Part shown: positions 43,744 through 52,763 of the stretch, one piece after another
Position numbering within the stretch: the stretch's first letter is position 1
How the letters are laid out: each line of letters opens with the position of its first letter
Origin: Flavobacteriales bacterium UBA5040
Lineage (GTDB): Bacteria; Bacteroidota; Bacteroidia; Flavobacteriales; Weeksellaceae
Direction: 5' to 3'
Length of the DNA: 64,000 nucleotides
Assembly: GCA_002415135.1 (NCBI GenBank)
Contig: DIBY01000001.1
Location: 1-64,000 of the forward strand
The notes under the pieces: generated by a model
The model's database searches: none
What the model was told of the DNA's origin: nothing
What the model saw: the letters and a program-made list of their open reading frames with translations, nothing else
Position numbers and translations under genes: made by a program

Positions 43744-45285
43744 TTAAAGATTTGTAGTTCGTCTTTTATAGAGAAAATAATCTTTTCCAATCGGTCTTAA
43801 CTGATAAATCCATTTTAATAATTGTGGCGCATTATCGTGAATCTTGGCAATTGGATAAGTTTTCACTAAACTGTAATCTTGATCAAACTGAGCTTGATTT
43901 TCTGGTTTAATCTTATAAAAACCATCGGCTCCTCCAGCTTTTTTTGCAATCGTTAAAATATAATCAGGATGAAATTTATTGACCGAATTAATCCACCAGT
44001 AATTTTCATCATTCAGCATCTCGTCATTGATCCTTTCATTCACCAAGCCAACCTCATCATACGTATAAAGTTGAGTGTAAAACGGAATAATTCCCGCTGG
44101 CTCCAGTAAAATTGATTTTTCCAAACTAACCTGATCTTTATTAATATCTGCCGCAATAGTCATTCGCTGGCGTTCTTCCATATAACCAATCGTAAAGGAT
44201 TGAATCATCTGTAAAAAGTAAGAGGCAATAAACACAAGAACAATTCCGACAAAAACACTTTTCCTTTTCCAAATATTCACATTCAAAAAGTAATATAACA
44301 CAATTGCGAAAAGGAAAACTCTGGGAAGCCAATAGTACCAATCGAAATAGGCTTTGAACATAGAGAAAATAGTGATTTTCGCCAGAGCAAAAACAAGAAT
44401 TAACACCAAAACAACTTTTGTCTTTTGCGTTCCAACTTTCTTATCTTTTATTATTTTGAAAACTGCAAAACCCAGAAAACTCAGAAATGCAACAAAAAGC
44501 AAGAACGTGTAAATGCCATATTTCTTAATCAGCCCACCGTAATACGCCCATTGATACAGAAGATGTTGCGTAGTATTATCTTTAATTAAATTTTTGTAGG
44601 CGATTTTCTTGGCCGTAATCGTATGATTTACAATCTCTCCGAAATACAGATAATTAAATCCAACCACAGTCACTACACCGATGATTCCGCCTAAAACATA
44701 AATGAAGTTGATTTTTCGCTTTAAATACAAATCTGCTAAAAAGAAAATTCCGAGGAAAATAACGGTATCAACTCTGGTCCAAAGCAAAAGTATTGGAAAG
44801 AGAAAAAAAGCCCATTTTTTACTTTTAAAAAGTCCGAAATAAATTAAACCAGTATAAAGGAAAAACAAGATTCCGTATTCCATCCCGAGAAAGGAAGCCG
44901 TTAAAGCGGGCGGCGTAATATTGAGCAGCAGAACGAACAAACCACGCTTCATCAAATCGATAGGAAACAATATTTTAGCTAACCACCATGATCCGATGGC
45001 AAAAAGAATTCCCGAAAAAATTAGTAATGGATAAATGAAATTGTCACCAAAAATAAGCTGAAAAAACGCGGTTATAAAAACATAGAAATGGGTGGTAGAC
45101 GCAGAGATCCGTTCATCTCCATTAAACCCAATTACGCCGTATTGCACCAAATTTCGGGCAACGCGCCAAGTGATAAAAGAATCCTCCTGAATATTCTTAG
45201 TAAAAAACAAAGGAATCTTCACCAAAACGGCAAGTAAAATCAGCAAAAAAGGAGTGTTGAAAATCTTTGATAGAACGGTTTTCAT
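43744..45285 (-). CDS. GT-C type membrane glycosyltransferase-like protein
   Basis: A 513-residue protein with about 11 N-terminal membrane helices and a soluble C-terminal tail (about 380-513). The first periplasmic loop has Asp/Glu residues (QEDSFITWR) and the ISASTTHFY motif, as in GT-C enzymes that use a polyprenyl-phosphate sugar. It is unlike the cytosolic GT2 beside it. It may add a side branch on the periplasmic face. It is the first gene of the exopolysaccharide operon, with a -7 box close to its start. Confidence 0.7.
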   Translation of the reverse strand: MKTVLSKIFNTPFLLILLAVLVKIPLFFTKNIQEDSFITWRVARNLVQYGVIGFNGDERISASTTHFYVFITAFFQLIFGDNFIYPLLIFSGILFAIGSWWLAKILFPIDLMKRGLFVLLLNITPPALTASFLGMEYGILFFLYTGLIYFGLFKSKKWAFFLFPILLLWTRVDTVIFLGIFFLADLYLKRKINFIYVLGGIIGVVTVVGFNYLYFGEIVNHTITAKKIAYKNLIKDNTTQHLLYQWAYYGGLIKKYGIYTFLLFVAFLSFLGFAVFKIIKDKKVGTQKTKVVLVLILVFALAKITIFSMFKAYFDWYYWLPRVFLFAIVLYYFLNVNIWKRKSVFVGIVLVFIASYFLQMIQSFTIGYMEERQRMTIAADINKDQVSLEKSILLEPAGIIPFYTQLYTYDEVGLVNERINDEMLNDENYWWINSVNKFHPDYILTIAKKAGGADGFYKIKPENQAQFDQDYSLVKTYPIAKIHDNAPQLLKWIYQLRPIGKDYFLYKRRTTNL

Positions 45286-45301
45286 TAGTGTGTTTAAGCG
45301 T

Positions 45302-45309
45302 CAAAAATA
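45302..45309 (-). promoter_or_regulatory. -7 promoter element of the exopolysaccharide operon
   Basis: On the minus strand TATTTTTG (45309-45302) matches TANNTTTG and lies 16 bases before the first ATG of the six-gene operon. Confidence 0.5.
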
Positions 45310-45347
45310 AGAATTTTAATCTATCCTGAAATTTGCAAAAAATTACC

Positions 45348-46424
45348 TTATATTTTTAGGAGACGAGGATTCATAAATCCTCTTTTTGCCGCTTCATAAT
45401 CCGATAACGAACATGGAATCAAATCCTCTTCATTTTCATCAGCGCCAAAATACCAAAGATCACTAAAAGTCTCCCGCTGAAAGGCGTATTTGTTATCCTC
45501 GATCATCAACCAATAGGTTTCATAGGATCTTTCCACAGGATGAGATTTCTGAATATTGATGCCTTCAATCAAATGCCAGATCATTTGAGCTAACAGTTGG
45601 TGATTCAGAAAATGGCGAGAATTCGCATTAAAATTAAAAATGCCCACTGATTTCAATTTTTGGCTTAATCCGATCTCCTTCATGTAAGCACAGATCTCTC
45701 TTTTATTCAATCCATTTACCTGAGGATTCACGGAGAAACCATCACCCATACTTTCAACGGCATCACAATTTAAAGTTACTAAATCGGCACGGCGGAAAAA
45801 CGGTTCTGTTTTTTCGGTCGTGTTCATTAATTCTGCCAGACGCAGCACATCAAACTCTACTTCTTTCATCAGTTTTACAGAATCCATTTCATTTAAATGT
45901 TTCTGATATCCCAAATGATGATAGTTTTTAATACTAAAAGTTTTTGAACCAAGAATTCTCGATAAGAAATTCTTCTCGGTCAATTCCTCGCCATCATTTG
46001 CTAAAGAAATAAGATTGGAGATCTGAGTATAATTATTGTTTTTCTGATGAAAATCTAAAGCTGAGAAAAGCGAAAGCGCCAAATCATTGCTTCCACCAAT
46101 AATTACTGGAATCGCATTTTTAGTATGGCAAGCCGATAAAACTTCCTGTAAAATATAGTGAGTATCCTGATGAGATTTACCTGAAATTAAATCTCCCAAA
46201 TCGCAAACTGGAATTTCGAAATCTAATTTTGAAAGTCGGTACAATTCATTTCTTACTTTTTTAAAATCTAGAATTTCAGCGTCGCCGTTTTCAATACCAC
46301 GATAATCAGAGCAAAAAACAAGAACAATTGCATTTTCCTGTATTTCATTTAATATGGTTTGGCCAAGTTGCCATTTTTCAGTCTGGATTGGTCTTGGTAA
46401 AATCAGAATATCTTCGAGGTTCAT
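45348..46424 (-). CDS. Arginase-fold protein with lost metal ligands
   Basis: A 358-residue protein that resembles the arginase/agmatinase/formimidoylglutamase superfamily over its whole length, but almost every metal ligand is changed. GGSND (110-114) has Asn where GGxH is expected. The next motif, usually DAHxD, reads SLANDGEE (140-147). The third, usually DxD, reads LNCDAV (218-223), where only one Asp remains. It is therefore probably not a manganese hydrolase. Genome pipelines name such flavobacterial proteins formimidoylglutamase, which the sequence does not support. It has its own promoter, and topA and a T9SS gene lie on the same strand upstream. Confidence 0.75.
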   Translation of the reverse strand: MNLEDILILPRPIQTEKWQLGQTILNEIQENAIVLVFCSDYRGIENGDAEILDFKKVRNELYRLSKLDFEIPVCDLGDLISGKSHQDTHYILQEVLSACHTKNAIPVIIGGSNDLALSLFSALDFHQKNNNYTQISNLISLANDGEELTEKNFLSRILGSKTFSIKNYHHLGYQKHLNEMDSVKLMKEVEFDVLRLAELMNTTEKTEPFFRRADLVTLNCDAVESMGDGFSVNPQVNGLNKREICAYMKEIGLSQKLKSVGIFNFNANSRHFLNHQLLAQMIWHLIEGINIQKSHPVERSYETYWLMIEDNKYAFQRETFSDLWYFGADENEEDLIPCSLSDYEAAKRGFMNPRLLKI

Positions 46425-46445
46425 AGTAGAAATTAATGTTAGTCA

Positions 46446-46453
46446 CAAAAGTA
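46446..46453 (-). promoter_or_regulatory. -7 promoter element of the arginase-fold gene
   Basis: On the minus strand TACTTTTG (46453-46446) matches TANNTTTG and lies about 22 bases before the ATG, directly at the end of the T tract of the preceding gene's terminator. Confidence 0.5.
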
Positions 46454-46483
46454 AAAAAAAAGCACCACCAAACGGCGATGCTT
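46453..46483 (-). terminator. Terminator of the large T9SS protein gene
   Basis: On the minus strand AAGCATCGCC (46483-46474) pairs with GGTGGTGCTT (46469-46460), with two G-T pairs and a GTTT loop, followed by T8. It lies 23 bases after the stop codon. Confidence 0.85.
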
Positions 46484-46505
46484 TCATCATTTAATCGAAT
46501 AAAAA

Positions 46506-49500
46506 CTATTGTTTGATTATTTTTTTAGTAACAAATGACTGATCTTTCATTATAATTTTCACAATATAGATTCCATTTGTAAGTTTTCCTGCATTAACAC
46601 TTCCACCTTCAATATTGGCTTTCAATACTAACTTTCCACTTAGATCATAAAGTTCTACCGTTTGAGCATCTTTGCTTTTAATATTAAATTGCTCTTTGAA
46701 TGGATTTGGATAAAGATTCACTTCTTTATCTACAGTGATAACAGCGATTTCTGCTTTCTTATCGTCAACTTTTATCGGACCTTTATTGCTAGTAACGGTT
46801 GTTCCTAATAATCGTTGCTCATCTTTAGCACATCTCACCGACATACCAGCCTGTGGATAAACTGCTGTGCCCGTCTGCATTTTATTTCCCTGAAACTGCA
46901 TTGCAAGTGCATAGCCAGTCCCATAATCTGCCATTGAAGAAGTCCAAACTCCTGACCGGTTAAAAAACACTTCATTCTCCCCTACCTCACCACGAATACC
47001 ATCTTTCGGGAAACTTCCGATTGGGAAAACAGAAGTTTCGAATTTCCAACCTTCATCGCCGGCGATACTTCCTGAGTAAAAGTTGGCAATATCATGCCAC
47101 TGATCCTGGATAACTCCAGCTTTGCCGTACGCATCATTTTTGTAACCATTATACCATGGTGAACTTCCTTTAGATCCTGAATAAAGATTGGTATAAGTAA
47201 CATCCGGAACTCTCCATCCTTCTGGACAAGGATCAAAAGGTGATTTTTTATCACCATGTCCCCATCTATTATCTGCACTGGCTCTTTCGTCCGAAACCCA
47301 ATCTTTTACTTTCGTTAAATCATTAGCATAGTGATCTCCACCGTCGTACAAATCTCCAAATCCTGTCTGATATAAAAACATCAACGGATTTTCAATGGAG
47401 TAAATGATATTTTCTCGCTCTCTTTTATGCTTCACTGGATTTTTGGAACCGTAGTTTCCATAAAGTTCGGTGTGATATCTTAAGAAATTCTCTGAGCTAA
47501 GTGAGTTGTAATTTAAGTTTCCACCTTTCATTAAAATTGGAGGATTAAAGACTGGAATATCATCCGTGAAAACATACACTAAATCCAGATTTACAGCCTT
47601 AAAAATGGGCATTGGATCCTTTCTTCCCCACTGATAATGAAGTCCGTTTGCCTTTCCTGATTCTAAAGAACTGCTTTCTGCGCCTAAATTTCTGTCCATG
47701 AAAATTGTTTTCATTGCAGGTATTTTACTTGCGGTCGGATTTACGAAATTGTAAGCGACGGGAATTGCATTTTCAGTAGTATAAGTGACCGCATTTTCCG
47801 TAGGGCTGTCTTCCGGCGCCCAGATATGCCAACTCCAAAGCGCCGGACTGTTTGGATCTTCATTATGAAGGGAAATAATCGCATTACCGGTTTGGTTAGG
47901 ATTTATTTTTACATCAATAAAAGACATTCTACCATCTTTTGGATGAGCATCCAGATAAACGGAGTTAATTAACTGCACATTGGTGGTCCAGTTTACTTTC
48001 GCCACCAGATTTTCATATGGAAGCATATCATGATCAGAAAGCAATTGATTGTAGACGGCAAAAGCTTTACTGACAGGAATTCTTAACTGAGCTCCGTTGA
48101 CAACAACGTAAGAGTTTGGATTATCAAGTCCTTCCGTAAAGTCTTCTTTTTCAGCAACAAAATATTGAGTTGCAAAATCTCCAATTTGTAAAAGGTTAGG
48201 ATCTCTCATGCATTTAACTGCATTTCCGGCTTTACTAGGATTGGTTTGATTGATATAAACCTCATGAAGTCCAACATTGGTAGAGTTTCTGAAAGGATCT
48301 GATATCATGGAGAATAGGCGAGCTCCGTCATAAGAATAGGTAGCACTCCACAGACCACCGTTGGCAGCATTGTCCTGAAAAGTAACTCCTACCGGTGCAT
48401 TGGGCGCTGCAGAATTCGGGTAATAAACATAAGCTCCAGAAACTGGCATTAATCCTAGATTCCTATTGCCATTCTGAGCATTGCTAAAATCCATACCAAT
48501 TCCTGGATAGACTTTCACACCATCAAAACGCGGATTGGTTGCATTAGGAAAAATCTGACGTGAATTAATATCACCATCATCATTTACCCCACTATTTTTT
48601 CTTCCAAAAAAAGATAAATTATTGTTATAGGTTTCCCTTCCGTAATAAGATGGAACTCTCCAACCATTGGGGCAAGGGTCCAGTTCTGATTTTAATTCAT
48701 AAGACCGGCTTTCATTTTTCAAAGTAGTATTAGAACTGCTCGCGTTACTGTTCCCTCCTTTTGCATTGTCTGACCACAAATCCCAGTTGATATAAGTGGG
48801 ACTTACGCCCGCTACTTTATATCTGCTGCTTGAAAACCAGTTTCCGGTAGCATCTGTATTTATGATATAAGTAATCGGATTGTTAACAGAGTATTTGATG
48901 TTTTTTTCAATTTCATCAAAAGGTCTTACCTTAACTGGAATCGTATTAACAGGATCAATCTGTTTGTGCTTCAATACCCCAACTTCCCCAGAAATTTCAT
49001 AGAAATAAGAATCCTTATAAACTAAAGGCGGGAACGGATCTTTTCTTCCCCACTCATACATTAGTCCACCAGATTTCTGCCACTGATCGCCCAAGAAATT
49101 GTTGGTTGTAGCTCCCAGGTTTCGGTCCATATATTGAACGGTGATGGGATTTAGATTGATATCAGCTTCAAATCCCTGGTTATAAACGATACCATTTTCA
49201 GGATTATCGGTAACCCAGACATGCCAGCTCCAGTAAATGGTACCATTCACTTTGAAAGCAACTACGGCATTTCCTTTCCCTTTTCCTTTATTAATTTCTA
49301 CTTTAATTCTGGATTTTGAAGGATCGCCATTCGAGATGATGTCAACATTTTCGACTAGACCAGGAACATCTTCCCAATAAAGAGAAGCGCTCTGAACTCC
49401 AGCCGGAATAGGATTGGATTGACCATTTGATTTTAGATATTCATAATCAGTCCACATTTTATAGGCTTTTGAAACCGGAATTTCTAAACCTCCATAATTA

Positions 49501-49619
49501 TTGGACTCTGCTAATCCAATGTCATAAATATAACTATTGGGTGCCTTCGCTTCATTGGTCGTTTGAGCGGAAAGAAAATTAGCTAAAAAACAAAAAACTA
49601 ACAGTTGATTCTTTATCAT
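46506..49619 (-). CDS. Large secreted protein with T9SS sorting domain, FISUMP-like repeats
   Basis: A 1037-residue protein: signal peptide (1-18, ending LSAQ), two similar halves of about 450 residues each (about 25-475 and 485-935), then a type-A T9SS sorting domain from about 960 to the end. The sorting domain has NLYPNPFKEQFNI, VELYDLSGKLVL and NGIYIVKI. Each half carries YMDRNLGA or FMDRNLGA, WGRKDPFPP or WGRKDPMPI, PCPNGWRVP or PCPEGWRVP and a final KCMRD or RCAKD, as in FISUMP-type surface proteins. It is exported through the outer membrane by T9SS. The role is unknown, and adhesion or carbohydrate binding is possible. Confidence 0.88.
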   Translation of the reverse strand: MIKNQLLVFCFLANFLSAQTTNEAKAPNSYIYDIGLAESNNYGGLEIPVSKAYKMWTDYEYLKSNGQSNPIPAGVQSASLYWEDVPGLVENVDIISNGDPSKSRIKVEINKGKGKGNAVVAFKVNGTIYWSWHVWVTDNPENGIVYNQGFEADINLNPITVQYMDRNLGATTNNFLGDQWQKSGGLMYEWGRKDPFPPLVYKDSYFYEISGEVGVLKHKQIDPVNTIPVKVRPFDEIEKNIKYSVNNPITYIINTDATGNWFSSSRYKVAGVSPTYINWDLWSDNAKGGNSNASSSNTTLKNESRSYELKSELDPCPNGWRVPSYYGRETYNNNLSFFGRKNSGVNDDGDINSRQIFPNATNPRFDGVKVYPGIGMDFSNAQNGNRNLGLMPVSGAYVYYPNSAAPNAPVGVTFQDNAANGGLWSATYSYDGARLFSMISDPFRNSTNVGLHEVYINQTNPSKAGNAVKCMRDPNLLQIGDFATQYFVAEKEDFTEGLDNPNSYVVVNGAQLRIPVSKAFAVYNQLLSDHDMLPYENLVAKVNWTTNVQLINSVYLDAHPKDGRMSFIDVKINPNQTGNAIISLHNEDPNSPALWSWHIWAPEDSPTENAVTYTTENAIPVAYNFVNPTASKIPAMKTIFMDRNLGAESSSLESGKANGLHYQWGRKDPMPIFKAVNLDLVYVFTDDIPVFNPPILMKGGNLNYNSLSSENFLRYHTELYGNYGSKNPVKHKRERENIIYSIENPLMFLYQTGFGDLYDGGDHYANDLTKVKDWVSDERASADNRWGHGDKKSPFDPCPEGWRVPDVTYTNLYSGSKGSSPWYNGYKNDAYGKAGVIQDQWHDIANFYSGSIAGDEGWKFETSVFPIGSFPKDGIRGEVGENEVFFNRSGVWTSSMADYGTGYALAMQFQGNKMQTGTAVYPQAGMSVRCAKDEQRLLGTTVTSNKGPIKVDDKKAEIAVITVDKEVNLYPNPFKEQFNIKSKDAQTVELYDLSGKLVLKANIEGGSVNAGKLTNGIYIVKIIMKDQSFVTKKIIKQ

Positions 49620-50010
49620 TATTAAAAAAAATTATAATTGATTACTATTATATTTTTCTTAACATCGTTTGTGTGTGTTGAATTCTTTTTTAAATCAAGA
49701 GTGCTGTGCGATTGTTTTTTTTTCTATTGTGTCCTCCAAATATATAAAGATATTTCACAAATTATCATAAATTTTAAAAAAAATGATTGTTTAACCAACA
49801 TGATTAAATTCACAATGAACATTCTTCATTCTAACCATTTGTAAGTAAGACAATAAAGTCCTTTTAAGACGCTAAAAACAGGAAGCGATAAATCGATAAA
49901 AACAACAAGTGTTTAAATTTGAACGAGCTTTTTTACTTAAAAATCAGAAAATATACGCAAAAAATTAAACGCTATTTTTAACTTACTTTAACAACTATTG
50001 GTAAAAAGCA
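49620..50010. other. Long AT-rich intergenic region between two codirectional genes
   Basis: About 390 bases between the topA terminator and the start of the T9SS gene. It is strongly AT-rich with no long ORF, tRNA or clear inverted repeat. The region must hold the T9SS gene's promoter, but no exact TANNTTTG box was found close to the start. The nearest weak sequences are TATAAT-like (minus strand near 49640-49655). Confidence 0.4.
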
Positions 50011-50042
50011 AAAAAAATCCCCTCGAATTATCGAGAGGATTT
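50011..50042 (-). terminator. Terminator of topA
   Basis: On the minus strand AAATCCTCTCGA (50042-50031) pairs with TCGAGGGGATTT (50026-50015) with one mismatch, followed by a T7 run. It lies 20 bases after the topA stop codon. Confidence 0.85.
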
Positions 50043-50062
50043 ATCATAAATTTAAAAAAAAC

Positions 50063-52636
50063 TTATTTCTTTTTCGGAGCAGCTTTTTTGGTTGCTACTT
50101 TTTTAACTGCTGGCTTTTTAGCAGCTGGTTTCTTCGCCGCGGCTTTTTTAGGCTTTTCTTTGAACGCATTTTTATCTTGCGCTGTAATCCACTTTTTAAC
50201 TTCCTCTAAAGAAACATCTGCCAATTCTTCTGGTGTGAATTTTTCGTCTTTCTTGTTTTTAGGAATTTTAAAAATGTTTTTTCCATGTTTTATAATCGGG
50301 CCCCAGCGTGCATTTTCGATTGAAATTTTTTCTTCTTCCCATTGTTGAATATAACGGTTGGCTTCTTTTTCCAACTTCGCTTCAATCAATTCATTGATAT
50401 CATTTTGTGAAAGATTTTCGAAATCATAACGCTTGGGAACGTTGATGAACATCGACTGATATTTAATGAATGGCCCAAATCTACCTGTTCCTTTTGTTAC
50501 TGGTTCTCCTTTGAAACTGGCAATCGGTGCATCAGCCAATTTCTTTTCATTGATGATTTCTTCTGCTCTTTCCTGAGTAACTGACAAAGCATCTTCGCCT
50601 TTCGGAATACTGATAAAAGCTTCGCCCCATTTCACATAAGGTCCAAATCGACCTACGCCAATCGTTACGGTTTGATCTTCGAAAGGATTCAAATCAAAAG
50701 GAAGTTTAAACAATTCTAAAGCTTCTTCTAATGTAATCGTTGCAATATTTTGCGTAGACATCAAACTTGCGAAAATTGGTTTTTCCTCGTCATCCTGTTC
50801 GCCGATCTGCACCATTGGTCCGAATCGTCCAATTCTGGTTAAAACATTTTTTCCGGATTTTGGATCAACGCCCAAAATTCTTTCTCCATTTGCACGGTCT
50901 GCATTTTCCTCTACATCAGCAATTCTAGGATGAAAATCTTTATAGAAACCTTGTAAAACTTCTTTCCATTTTTCTTCACCGTTTGCAATGTGGTCAAAAT
51001 CCTGCTCTACTTTTGCGGTAAATCCATAATCAAGAACCTCAGCAAAATTTTGCGTCAGAAATTCATTAACGACTTCACCAATATCAGTTGGAACAAATTT
51101 ATTTTTATCGCCACCAAACTTCTCAGTCAACACCTCTTTTTTAAGATCTGTTTTTCCTAAAGTCATTTTCATAATTTCTCGCTCCTGTGGGATAATCTCT
51201 CTTTTATCCACATACTCGCGATTCTGGATCGTCTGAATGGTAGGGGCGTAAGTTGAAGGTCTTCCGATACCGAGCTCCTCTAATTTCTTCACCAAACCAG
51301 CTTCCGTATATCTTGCAGAAGGTCGTGAGAATTTCTCCGTCGCTTCAATTTTTTTATAATCTAAATCTTCACCAACAGTAACTTTCGGCAATAACTTTTC
51401 GTTGTTTTCTTCGTCGTCATCTTCGGCTTTTAGAATTCCGTAAGCTTTAAGGAAACCATCAAAAATAATCACTTCACCTTGTGCTTCAAAATGTTGTGGA
51501 AGTTTTGAATTCCCGATTTCAATGACCGTTTTTTCGATTTTAGCATTCGCCATTTGGGAAGCTAAAGTTCTTTTATAAATTAACTGATATAATTTATTCA
51601 ATTGCGCATCACCAATACTTTTCATAGTGAAATCCGTTGGACGAATTGCTTCGTGAGCTTCCTGTGCAGAAGCTGACTTTGTGGTGTAATTTCGTGGATT
51701 AGAATAAGCTTCACCATACTCAGAAAGAATCTGTGCTTTCGCTCCGTTAATAGCTTCTTGCGAAAGGTTGACGGAGTCGGTTCTCATATAAGTAATAAAA
51801 CCTTCTTCGTATAAACGCTGCGCCACTCTCATAGTTGCAGTTACGCCGTAACCCAATCTATTACTCGCTTCCTGTTGTAAAGTTGATGTCGTAAATGGCG
51901 CGGAAGCAGTTCGCGTTCCAGGTTTTGTTTCAACATTTAAAACGGTAAAATCGGTATTTTTACATTGCGTTAAAAAGTCCTCGGCTTCTTTTTCCTGAAC
52001 GAAATCCTTTTTAAGTTTTGCGGTAATTTCCTGTTTTGCATTATTAAGAAAAACTCCTTCTAATTTGAAAGTTGATTTCGGGGTAAAACCTCTAATTTCT
52101 AATTCACGTTCTACTACCAAACGAACGGCAACAGATTGAACACGTCCAGCGGAAAGTCCGGTTTTTACTTTTTTCCAAAGAACCGGTGACATTTCGAAAC
52201 CTACAATTCGATCGAGAATTCTTCGGGCTTGTTGCGCGTTAACTAAATTTTGATCGATCTTTCTTGGATTTTCAATTGCCTTTAAAATCGCATTCTTAGT
52301 AATTTCGTGAAATACAATACGTCTGGTATTTTCTTCTTTCAACTTTAACTCTTGAGCCAAATGCCACGCGATTGCTTCACCTTCGCGGTCTTCATCGGAC
52401 GCTAACCAAACGATGTCTGCCTTCTTCACCGCTGCTTTTAACTCGGTTACCAGTTTCTTTTTATCAGCAGAAACTTCGTAATCGGGCGTAAAAGTTTCCA
52501 GGTCGATTCCCATACCTTTTTTAGGTAAATCCCGGATGTGTCCGAAACTGGATTTCACGTCGAAATCCTTCCCTAAATACTTTTGAATCGTTTTGGCTTT
52601 TGCCGGTGATTCTACAATCACTAAATTTTTTGACAT
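50063..52636 (-). CDS. topA: DNA topoisomerase I
   Basis: An 857-residue type IA topoisomerase that relaxes negative supercoils. The TOPRIM domain starts MSKNLVIVESPAKAKTIQKYLG, with the acidic SDEDREGEAIAWHL segment. The catalytic Tyr lies in TYMRTDS near residue 282. Instead of zinc fingers the C-terminus has four topoisomerase C-terminal repeats, each with a GRFGP or RWGP core (from about 600 to 790), and a Lys/Ala-rich basic tail of about 35 residues. This layout is usual for Bacteroidota. It is monocistronic and divergent from the DUF2062 gene. Confidence 0.97.
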   Translation of the reverse strand: MSKNLVIVESPAKAKTIQKYLGKDFDVKSSFGHIRDLPKKGMGIDLETFTPDYEVSADKKKLVTELKAAVKKADIVWLASDEDREGEAIAWHLAQELKLKEENTRRIVFHEITKNAILKAIENPRKIDQNLVNAQQARRILDRIVGFEMSPVLWKKVKTGLSAGRVQSVAVRLVVERELEIRGFTPKSTFKLEGVFLNNAKQEITAKLKKDFVQEKEAEDFLTQCKNTDFTVLNVETKPGTRTASAPFTTSTLQQEASNRLGYGVTATMRVAQRLYEEGFITYMRTDSVNLSQEAINGAKAQILSEYGEAYSNPRNYTTKSASAQEAHEAIRPTDFTMKSIGDAQLNKLYQLIYKRTLASQMANAKIEKTVIEIGNSKLPQHFEAQGEVIIFDGFLKAYGILKAEDDDEENNEKLLPKVTVGEDLDYKKIEATEKFSRPSARYTEAGLVKKLEELGIGRPSTYAPTIQTIQNREYVDKREIIPQEREIMKMTLGKTDLKKEVLTEKFGGDKNKFVPTDIGEVVNEFLTQNFAEVLDYGFTAKVEQDFDHIANGEEKWKEVLQGFYKDFHPRIADVEENADRANGERILGVDPKSGKNVLTRIGRFGPMVQIGEQDDEEKPIFASLMSTQNIATITLEEALELFKLPFDLNPFEDQTVTIGVGRFGPYVKWGEAFISIPKGEDALSVTQERAEEIINEKKLADAPIASFKGEPVTKGTGRFGPFIKYQSMFINVPKRYDFENLSQNDINELIEAKLEKEANRYIQQWEEEKISIENARWGPIIKHGKNIFKIPKNKKDEKFTPEELADVSLEEVKKWITAQDKNAFKEKPKKAAAKKPAAKKPAVKKVATKKAAPKKK

Positions 52637-52650
52637 CCTCGAAATTTTTG

Positions 52651-52658
52651 CAAAAGTA
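52651..52658 (-). promoter_or_regulatory. -7 promoter element of topA
   Basis: On the minus strand TACTTTTG (52658-52651), followed by CA, matches TANNTTTG and lies 14 bases before the topA ATG. Confidence 0.55.
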
Positions 52659-52715
52659 GAAGTTTTTTTTTAATACTGCAGTTTTGTGTTTTTTTAAGAT
52701 GCTTACCGCGCCAAA

Positions 52716-52744
52716 TTGCAAACCATAGAAAACGCTTATATTTG
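52716..52744 (+). promoter_or_regulatory. Promoter of the DUF2062 gene
   Basis: TTG (52716-52718), an 18-base spacer and TATATTTG (52737-52744) form a complete Bacteroidota-type promoter. Transcription would begin near 52750. This places it inside the longest reading frame and shows that translation begins downstream of it. Confidence 0.6.
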
Positions 52745-52763
52745 CGGAAAGTTGAACATCCTT

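Noticed and set aside
49620..49850. Short plus-strand frame (68 codons) in the AT-rich gap
   Set aside because: Composition is low-complexity Phe/Ile/Lys-rich without a promoter or conserved motif.
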